A DNA stretch of 64,000 bases from Paraspadella gotoi (lineage: Eukaryota; Chaetognatha), in assembly GCA_051294375.1 (NCBI GenBank), contig CM119271.1:1482721-1546720 (forward strand), given 5' to 3'. The position numbers and the translations under genes are program-made. A model generated the notes under the pieces. That model was not told the origin of the DNA. It saw only the letters and a list, made by a program, of their open reading frames with translations, and did not search any database. The first letter of the stretch is position 1; each line of letters opens with the position of its first letter. Below, piece after piece: positions 59,601 to 64,000 of this stretch.

Positions 59601-62600
59601 TGTGATGGAGGCCTTAAATCACCTAAGCCTGTCCAAAGTCGGGGGCAAGATAGCTTATTTATTAAATTAATGGATAATTTTTATATTGGCTGTACCAATT
59701 TCATATAAAATATGCCATGCATATTGCATATATAATTATATATCTTGACATCTCTGACCCCGTGAAGGCTCAGGACGTCAGCCACGGCGCTATCTTTTCG
59801 GCCGTCGTTTTCTTTTTCATCTTCAACATTCCGCTGTCAATTCTGCACGGTTACGTCTTTTCCTTCGCTTATGACAAGCACGAGACCTGTCAGAGCTCCT
59901 TACCAGGTGTGCTGTATTGAAAAGAGCTTTGTCGTATTGTCTATAGTTGTCATTACATATATATCAAATTGTGTTGTGATGACATTTTATTTTTTTACGT
60001 ATTACTATTATTTTAACCTTTTTTTAGGAAAAACGTCACCTTACTACTTACTTACCTTACTTACTTACTACTATCTTTTTTCGTCATTTTACTCAGGCTT
60101 GCTCCTCCTCTTGTCTCTCGTTCCCTATGTGCTAATCCAATCTCTCCACCTACGTTTCCCTCTCGTCTCGGTCCAATTGCACTCCGTCGTCGGCATCCTC
60201 TTTCCCACTTATAATCTCTACGGAGGCCTCTATTTTTTGATGCAGTTCAAAAGCCGGACGGACATAGGTAAGGAGATTTTAATTTATATTTACGAGTATT
60301 ATTTTACTTATATTAGTGAAATTTATTTACAGTCGACCGAGATTTCTTTCTCTCCGACGTATTCGCCGACTCCGAGATCGGTCTCTCCTTCACCGCGATG
60401 ATCATCTGGACGATCATCTTCGTCACGGCGCTGCCGTTCCTCGACGCTCGCGCTCGCGGCGCCAGGCGGACTTGTTGCGGCGCGAAGCCGTTGTCGGTGA
60501 TCGTGGAAGCCAGTGACGCCGTAGAGTTGGAGGGTGGAAGGTGAGAGAAAGAGAGAGAGAGATTCGTAATTGAAAACTTTTATCATCTCTCGTCACACCC
60601 TTTGCTCTCCCGTCCCAGCTCCCGACCCGGTGAAGACTCTGACGTTGCCCGCGAACGCCGCACGGTCCGCTCAATGAACCCTCAACACTCGGACGAAGCG
60701 CTGCCCGTCGTCGTCCGGGGAGTCAGCAAGTCCTTCGTCAAGAGATCGTTTTGGTCGCGGAGGGTGACGGAGGAAAAGGACGCCGTCAATGAACTAAGCT
60801 TGGCTGTGGGGAAGGGCGAGATATTTGGACTCTTGGGACCCAACGGAGCTGGTTGGTGGAATTTGGGAAACAGACGGGGATTTGAATGAAAGACTAGAAC
60901 ATTAGTTTAACTTTAAGTGTTTCGTCATCTGGTCTCAGGCAAAAGCACCACAACGAGCATCATCATGGCGGAGTTGGCCGCCGACGAGGGTCAAGTCTTC
61001 GTCGCGGGACACGACGTCGACGTCTCTTCCTCCAAAGTCTTTCGGAATACAGGTTCGGGGCGAAGTTTTAGTCGAAGATCAAGGAGAAATGAGACCCGTA
61101 GTTAGTCAATCGTTTCATTTACTTATCTCACCCTTTTTATCATCGACAGGCTACTGCCCCCAACACAATCCCCTCTACGACGATCTTACCGTCCTCGGTC
61201 ATCTCCGTCTCTACGCTGCCATCCGCGGCGTCGAGACTCCGCGTTACGCCGACGCCGCCGCGCAGCGCCTGTTAACGCGGCTGCAGCTCTCCGCGCACGC
61301 CGAGAAACGCGTCAAGGCTCTCTCTGGCGGGACGAAGCGGAAGCTCTCCTTCGCTCTATCCTTGCTGGGAGATCCCGAGGTGGGAGAGATAAATGAAGAG
61401 ATTTTGTTTTGATGAGTTTAAATTTAAATTTGTTTTTCTTTTAACCGACTCGCTCAGGTGGTCATAATGGACGAACCCTCGACCGGGATGGATCCCGCGG
61501 CCAAACGATTCCTTTGGGACGCCATCTCAGATTCGTTTCGGGGTAAGGTTTTGGTTGTTGCTCGTTGTTGTCGCTAATGTTGATCAGCTGCTTCGGTTGA
61601 TAGGTTGGGTCTGAATGTACATTGTAAAAAAAACTTTTTAATTAATTTATCCCACGTCGACAGGGACAAGTCGTGGAGCCATCTTGACGACGCATTCCAT
61701 GGAAGAGGCGGACGCGATCTGCTCGCGAATCGGGATCATGATCAAAGGGGAACTGCGGTGCCTCGGGTCCGCGCAACACCTCAAAGACAAATACGGCAGC
61801 GGGTGAGTTGGTAACTTGGCAAAGTAATACTCGTAATGTTAAATATTCACATTAAATAATTAGTAATGATAATGATTATTAGTTAATTTTAATTCGAGCA
61901 ATAAACTCTCCCGCAGCTACTCTTTAGAGATCAAGATAAAGCCGTCGGCGTTGACGAGCGATTCGGCGCAAGACGAGGCTATCCTCCGCGTCCACGCGCT
62001 CATGGGCGAGATGTTCGCGTCGGGGATGCCAGTCGACGAAGATTCGGCCGCGGATGATCGGGTCGTCGTCAAGGAAAATTTCGGTGAGCATGGAATGATC
62101 GATGCCATTGTGGAATCAGTATGTTGGATGAAGGAATTCTGTTATCGGTCGGCATTACCAGGCGTGCCGTTTGTTTCGCCTCCGCCTGGGAGAATCGACG
62201 AAGCGTAGAATAGACAGAAACAAAAGGCAAGCGTTGATAGGCGGACCGAGGATGAATCCTATATTCGCTAAAGGAATCGGAGATATTAACATATAATTTT
62301 TTATAAAAAAAAGATAAAATCAAAATAGTGTGCAGGATTGTAGCGGTAGTATTTCATACCCCGTCGTCACCTCGTCCGAGAATCAGCAGCACCTATGGCG
62401 CCGGAGAAGCGCGAGCTCCTCCTAACCCAAAGGACTCGGGTTCGCGCCCTGCTGATTCACACAGGAAAGCGCGCGGCATCGTCTTCCACATTATGTTATC
62501 TTGTAAGAGGGATAGAGGCCTTTAGCCACCATAGCTTATCCAAAGTCAGGGGGAAGATAGCTTATTTGTTAAATGAATGGATAATCTTTATATTGGTTGT

Positions 62601-62864
62601 CCTAACTTCATACTTCTATTTTTTCTTAAACGGCTTTTTTTCCTCTTAATTCCCCCTTCCCATTTTTACTCTCTCCCCTAAGGCGGGAAAATCGTCTACA
62701 AAATCCCGAAAGATCTCGTTTCCAGCCTGGCGGACGTGTTCGAGGCTCTGGAGCAGAGCAAGACAAATCTCGACGTGGAAGAGTACAGCTTCAGTCAGAC
62801 GACGCTGGAGCAAGTGTTCTTGGACTTGGCTAAGCAGCAGATAGAAGTTGGAAGCTCCGCCTGA
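35617..62864 (+). CDS. ABCA3-like full ABC transporter (29 exons, 1732 aa)
   Basis: Exons 35617-35662, 35869-36031, 44327-44591, 54429-54620, 54708-54894, 55209-55382, 55601-55771, 55863-55976, 56098-56301, 56588-57150, 57318-57506, 57573-57713, 57807-57997, 58120-58247, 58315-58356, 58464-58532, 58597-58884, 58949-59142, 59304-59513, 59768-59906, 60097-60267, 60333-60540, 60619-60851, 60939-61052, 61150-61379, 61458-61542, 61664-61802, 61917-62083 and 62683-62864; all phases close. Layout TMD1-NBD1-TMD2-NBD2. NBD1: GHNGAGKST (about 551), [33 protein letters not shown]2: GPNGAGKST (about 1423), [30 protein letters not shown]. The stretch [14 protein letters not shown] marks the ABCA family; length is near human ABCA3 (1704). 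ABCA proteins move lipids across membranes; the substrate here is unknown. Introns 2 and 3 are 8.3 and 9.8 kb; intron 2 holds PRDM9. Exon 1 is the least certain. Confidence 0.9.
36513..36652. mobile_element. Foldback element with decayed hammerhead
   Basis: Arms GTTTACAAAGTGTAG (36513-36535) and CTACACTTTGTAAAC (near 36636-36650) are inverted. Between them the minus strand has CTGATGAAGGTCTGAAC at 36584-36590 and on, then ACATGTCCC, with the GAAA segment lost. The arms carry GAACAACGATTTTTAC, as in 10751-10911. Confidence 0.6.
37013..43388 (+). CDS. PRDM9: PRDM9-type histone methyltransferase with C2H2 array (8 exons, 984 aa)
   Basis: Exons 37013-37376, 37475-37585, 38635-38828, 39156-39272, 39343-39450, 40038-40223, 41446-42225 and 42294-43388; phases agree. 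Exon 4 could start at 39162 instead. Thr/Ser-rich N-terminus, then a KRAB-like block (about 159-223), an acidic SSGDEW segment, and a pre-PR zinc knuckle ([19 protein letters not shown]...LGVW) as in PRDM9. The PR/SET domain runs from [11 protein letters not shown] to [12 protein letters not shown]. The three tyrosines needed for activity in mammalian PRDM9 (276, 341, 357) align with Y632, Y698 and Y714. One degenerate and six near-identical fingers ([10 protein letters not shown]...[10 protein letters not shown]) follow. Mammalian PRDM9 trimethylates H3K4/K36 and positions meiotic crossovers; that role here is inferred. The gene lies wholly inside ABCA intron 2. Confidence 0.86.
37800..38552 (+). 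mobile_element. Miniature LTR (TRIM-like) element, family 2
   Basis: Direct repeats 37800-38054 and 38295-38552, flanked by ATGG at 37796-37799 and 38553-38556. Ends are TGTGGCGG or TGGTGCAG and TTTGCCATA or TTGCATA. The internal 240 bp starts AGTGGTGCAGCC...CGATCACGCAACCTTCT, again like antisense tRNA-Trp, and contains CGCCTATGCCC motifs shared with family 1. The repeats of this copy differ by several indels, so it is older than 21390-22128. It lies in PRDM9 intron 2. Confidence 0.75.
38836..38866. repeat. (GA)n microsatellite next to the PRDM9 exon 3 donor
   Basis: The tract begins 8 bases after the donor GT at 38829. Confidence 0.85.
39540..39655. repeat. Degenerate (CTAAC)-type tandem repeat, partly telomere-like
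   Basis: TAACCTTAACCCTAACAACC, then CGCTAAC and CCGTAACCCTAAC variants. Too irregular for an interstitial telomere to be asserted. Confidence 0.45.
39720..39950 (-). repeat. Probable tRNA-derived SINE remnant
   Basis: On the minus strand a B-box-like CCGTGTTCAATCCTC follows an A-box-like stretch near 39915. Single copy here, so low certainty. Lies in PRDM9 intron 5. Confidence 0.35.
40265..41407 (+). repeat. Dispersed repeat copy 1 (about 1.1 kb) in PRDM9 intron 6
   Basis: Starts ACGCTTTTGCGCATAAGTGG and ends near TATGCGATTGCGACGAT. Shared with 46101-47380, where the same landmarks (AAAAAAACGAGTCT, TGCTGCCTTTTGATTTC, AAAATTTGTCGTCAAT) keep the same order. CT-rich interior, (TTGACAATGACAA)n at 40889-40950, and a hammerhead core inserted at 41089. 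No coding capacity. Confidence 0.8.
41089..41128 (-). ncRNA. Hammerhead-ribozyme-like core with altered C3
   Basis: Minus strand ATGATGA, stem II GACTCT/AGAGTC with loop AAAACTGTA, then GAAACATGTCC. Everything matches the minimal core except that C3 is A. Confidence 0.55.
43355..43480 (+). pseudogene. Relic zinc-finger coding sequence after the PRDM9 stop
   Basis: After the frameshift in the last linker the DNA still reads TGCTCTTACTGTGAATCTGC and later CTGCGAAAGCACGAACGTAT, CCACACTGGTAGAAAACC in other frames: remains of one or two fingers of the same unit, now untranslated. Confidence 0.75.
44033..44042 (+). terminator. Polyadenylation signal (overlapping AATAAA pair) for PRDM9
   Basis: AATAAATAAA 645 bases after the PRDM9 stop and 285 bases before ABCA exon 3. 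The preceding stretch 43481-44032 is AT-rich and shows nothing else. Confidence 0.5.
44740..45115. mobile_element. Foldback element, same family as 25925-26395
   Basis: CAGATTTGAATTCCTCGTCA, GTTGATAA and TTCATTAAGTGGGT on the left return inverted on the right (ACCACTTAATGAA, ATCAACTTTTTATGACGAAT). In ABCA intron 3. Confidence 0.65.
46101..47380 (+). repeat. Dispersed repeat copy 2
   Basis: Second copy of 40265-41407. Its centre holds CT-rich tracts (46325-46430) and an expanded pyrimidine tract (46745-47275) of TTTCC/TTTCT/ATTC units. Confidence 0.78.
46745..47275. repeat. Homopyrimidine minisatellite (about 10-bp TTCTTTCTTTCC-like units)
   Basis: About 530 bp almost free of purines on the + strand except regularly spaced A. 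Long Phe/Leu/Ser-rich frames here are artefacts of composition. Confidence 0.9.
48430..49200 (+). repeat. Dispersed repeat starting with a GGATCTGC-type hairpin, copy 1
   Basis: Starts GTCGAATCTGCTTTCAGCAG and ends GGGCAGATCCGACATTGTTT, GCTCAAACTTG. An internal block (AAGTGTGTGATT(G/A)AGCTGG) is present twice. AT-rich (TTAATTAA) filler lies at 48935-49150. Copy 2 is 50690-51200. Confidence 0.65.
49274..49575 (+). repeat. Two tandem copies of the ACGATCACGCAAGAGATCGT repeat plus GTC/TTC tracts
   Basis: Each copy starts ACTAGTAGA(G)AAGGAAAAAA, AATAATCAGATTTTTCAAAA and reaches the palindrome (49274-49325, 49506-49570). CGTC/TTC-rich low-complexity DNA follows at 49330-49470 and 49615-49915. Confidence 0.65.
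50131..50257 (+). repeat. 3' fragment of a family-2 miniature LTR
   Basis: Matches the right half of the repeats at 37800 and 38295, from GCGAGACCGTCCTAGGGTAA to CCGGCTGTTGCCATA. It is followed by another ATAATCAG-palindrome repeat at 50282-50345. Confidence 0.75.
50690..51200 (+). repeat. Dispersed repeat, copy 2 (hairpin-ended)
   Basis: Starts GTCGGATCTGCTTATTAGCA and ends GGGCAGATCCGACACTGTTT, GCTCAAACTTG; about 510 bp, one internal AAGTGTGTGATTAAGC block. CT microsatellites flank it (50560-50670, 51205-51350). Confidence 0.65.
51360..53575. other. ABCA intron 3 interior, no supported gene
   Basis: Moderately AT-rich. Minus-strand frames of 64-98 codons (51630-52150 and 53267-53563) have no recognisable domain, no consistent splice chain and no bias like the neighbouring exons. 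They could be element remnants. Confidence 0.45.
53580..53821 (-). repeat. Solo family-2 miniature LTR
   Basis: Plus strand starts TATGGCAACAGCCGGGTGGC and ends GAGGCGGTGTA; inverted relative to 37800. The outer GTGGCGGTATATT end is missing, and a target duplication is not evident. Confidence 0.72.
54110..54330 (-). repeat. GC-rich interspersed segment, possible tRNA-derived SINE
   Basis: On the minus strand GAGGTACCGAGATCGAATCC resembles a B-box region following an A-box-like CGGCTCATGAGG. Single copy in the window. It ends about 100 bp before ABCA exon 4. Confidence 0.35.
56400..56565 (-). repeat. tRNA-derived SINE head
   Basis: Minus strand: GGCGGCGAGTCATTCGCC, then AACCCAAAGGTCTGGGGTTC and AAACCC, a good B box. 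It lies directly before the acceptor of ABCA exon 10 (56588). Confidence 0.7.
57714..57806 (+). other. GC-AG intron of ABCA, 93 nt, in frame without stop
   Basis: Donor CGG|GCGAGT, acceptor TTTTTTCAG. Removal gives LFR-ALDDL, as family alignment requires; retention would add 31 residues without breaking the frame. Confidence 0.7.
58885..58915. repeat. (GA)n tract starting at the ABCA exon 17 donor
   Basis: GTGAGA continues into about 12 GA units. A shorter one starts at the exon 22 donor (60541-60562). Confidence 0.88.
59580..59710 (+). repeat. SINE 3' domain copy
   Basis: ATTATCTTGTAAGTGTGATG, GAGGCCTTAAATCACC, TCCAAAGTCGGGGGCAAGAT, then TTTATATTGG; the same tail as 62480-62620. In ABCA intron 19. 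Confidence 0.68.
62338..62620 (+). repeat. tRNA-derived SINE, head and tail
   Basis: Head: ATGGCGCCGGAGAAGCGC (A box region) and GGACTCGGGTTCGCGCCC (B box). Tail: TTATCTTGTAAGAGGGATAG, AGGCCTTTAGCCACCATAGC, TCCAAAGTCAGGGGGAAGAT. The only copy here in which head and tail are joined. In the last ABCA intron. Confidence 0.72.
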
Positions 62865-63558
62865 TCTCAGGAGATCTTTTGATGAAAAACTTATCTTTTT
62901 TTTTTCTTTTGATCTCGTAGTTAGTAGTTTTAATGAATCTCTCTACCTTTTGACATGGATTCCGAGGCGCGAGCCACACACTAGACCTCTTGTATGTTTC
63001 GCGGTTTTGCCTTATTTATTTTTTTTTCCGCTGTCATTTTTGCTACTAACCAAATTGAGCGAATTAGGAATTAATTTTTCTATTTGCTGACAGTGTTACC
63101 TTTGAAATTAAATATTTTTTTCCTTTGTAACCATGTTGTGATATTTTTTGCTACTGTCAAAATATTCAATTATCCCCATTGGCTCAACTTAAAATTAAAC
63201 GTCAGCATTACACCATTAGGGTGTTTGCAAGAAAGTAATTAATACATTTTTGATAATGTTTTCACGTTTTTCAAAGATGATATCTCGCATTATTTCCCGA
63301 CAGCGAAATCGCTTGAGTCGCACACCGTTATGCGCTTTACCCAAAGTTGAAGCGTAAATTGGAGAATGTCGAAGCTCGACGTCGACCGAGAATTTTTAAA
63401 TCATTCGACTTTCACATCATGAGTTCGTCCACTTTGACGCGAATCGCGAGAGAGTCGTCATCTTCAAACTTGACTTCCAATTTAGACGAGACATTTACTT
63501 CTGCTTGACGCTTGGAAGTAACATGAGCCACTCTATCCTCGCGTGACCTTGAGATCGA
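62865..63558. other. Spacer after ABCA
   Basis: AT-rich, no clear AATAAA. From about 63300 GC content rises toward the next gene, probably its promoter and 5' UTR. Confidence 0.45.
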
Positions 63559-64000
63559 ATGGAGGAGGCGGCGCCGACGATGTCTGCCCCGGTCGGCGAA
63601 GACGTTACTGTGCTACAAGTCGATCAGACAGAGACGGTGGGTGAGAGAGAGCTATTCAAAGATACTTTAGTATAAAAATGAGTTATAAAATTTACATTCT
63701 ATTTACCGTTTTTATCTCCAGGTCGTTGACTCTCGAACGGACAGTAGCGGCTCCGCTTTGGCACCCGAGGAGATCGATAGGGGTAACTTAAACAGCGGTC
63801 TGGGCGGCGGACGGGAGGTGGACGACGGAACGAGAGAGCGAAGTAATCGATTTAAAAAACTTTTTTAGTTTTATTCAAAGAATTTGAAATCAAACTTTGT
63901 CTTACTTCTTAAACCCCGCCCGCCGCCCTTCTTCAGCCAACACGGAAGAGAGTTGGGTTTTGTTGGACGACAAAGATGTATCAAAGGGCGTCCCACCGCT
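63559..64000 (+). CDS. Unrecognised gene, 5' part only (three exons seen)
   Basis: Exons 63559-63636, 63722-63842 and 63937 to beyond the window edge; phases agree and splice sites are GT-AG. The start MEEAAPTMSAPVGEDV is the first ATG in GC-rich sequence. The visible product (88 residues) is acidic, Gly/Ser-rich and probably disordered, and ends TEESWVLLDDKDVSKGVPP. The ESWVLLD stretch looks like a short interaction motif but could not be assigned to a family. The exon 1 donor runs into a GA tract. Confidence 0.6.

Overview
The window looks like nuclear DNA of an invertebrate animal. It carries compact animal genes with GT-AG introns. Exons are GC-rich; introns and spacers are AT-rich and full of repeats. 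All recognised genes lie on the + strand. The phylum cannot be fixed from the sequence alone. Gene models were built by hand from splice sites, reading phase and family resemblance, with no transcript evidence.

Layout: (1) RNPS1, an SR-type splicing factor, 125-1708. (2) A short TTC3-like TPR paralogue, 2279-11227, with one apparent frameshift and a 7-kb repeat-filled intron. (3) A full-length TTC3/DZIP3-type E3 ligase, 12854-26751; its RING-H2 exon lies 5.5 kb downstream of the main exon, across an intron holding a hAT-like element with a miniature LTR element inside it. (4) An ATP7-type copper P1B-ATPase with six metal-binding domains, 27284-35138. (5) An ABCA3-like full transporter of 29 exons, 35617-62864. 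(6) Inside the second ABCA intron, on the same strand, a PRDM9-type gene, 37013-43388: KRAB-like region, zinc knuckle, PR/SET domain and a near-identical C2H2 finger array. (7) The first three exons of an unrecognised gene, from 63559.

The genes do not form one pathway. Together they are an ordinary animal neighbourhood (RNA processing, ubiquitin ligation, copper transport, lipid-type ABC transport, and probably recombination-site designation).

The most unusual content is mobile. Six hammerhead-ribozyme-like cores of the minimal Penelope-associated type (CTGATGA, stem II, GAAACATGTC) occur, one at the tip of a perfect 59-bp inverted repeat. Two miniature LTR-type elements (LTRs about 256 bp, internal part 226-240 bp) have 4-bp target duplications and an internal start resembling antisense tRNA-Trp; their LTRs also contain tRNA-like A and B boxes. 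There are also tRNA-derived SINEs, foldback elements, a hAT-like element with an 8-bp target duplication, minisatellites and long (GA)n tracts, several of which begin at 5' splice sites.
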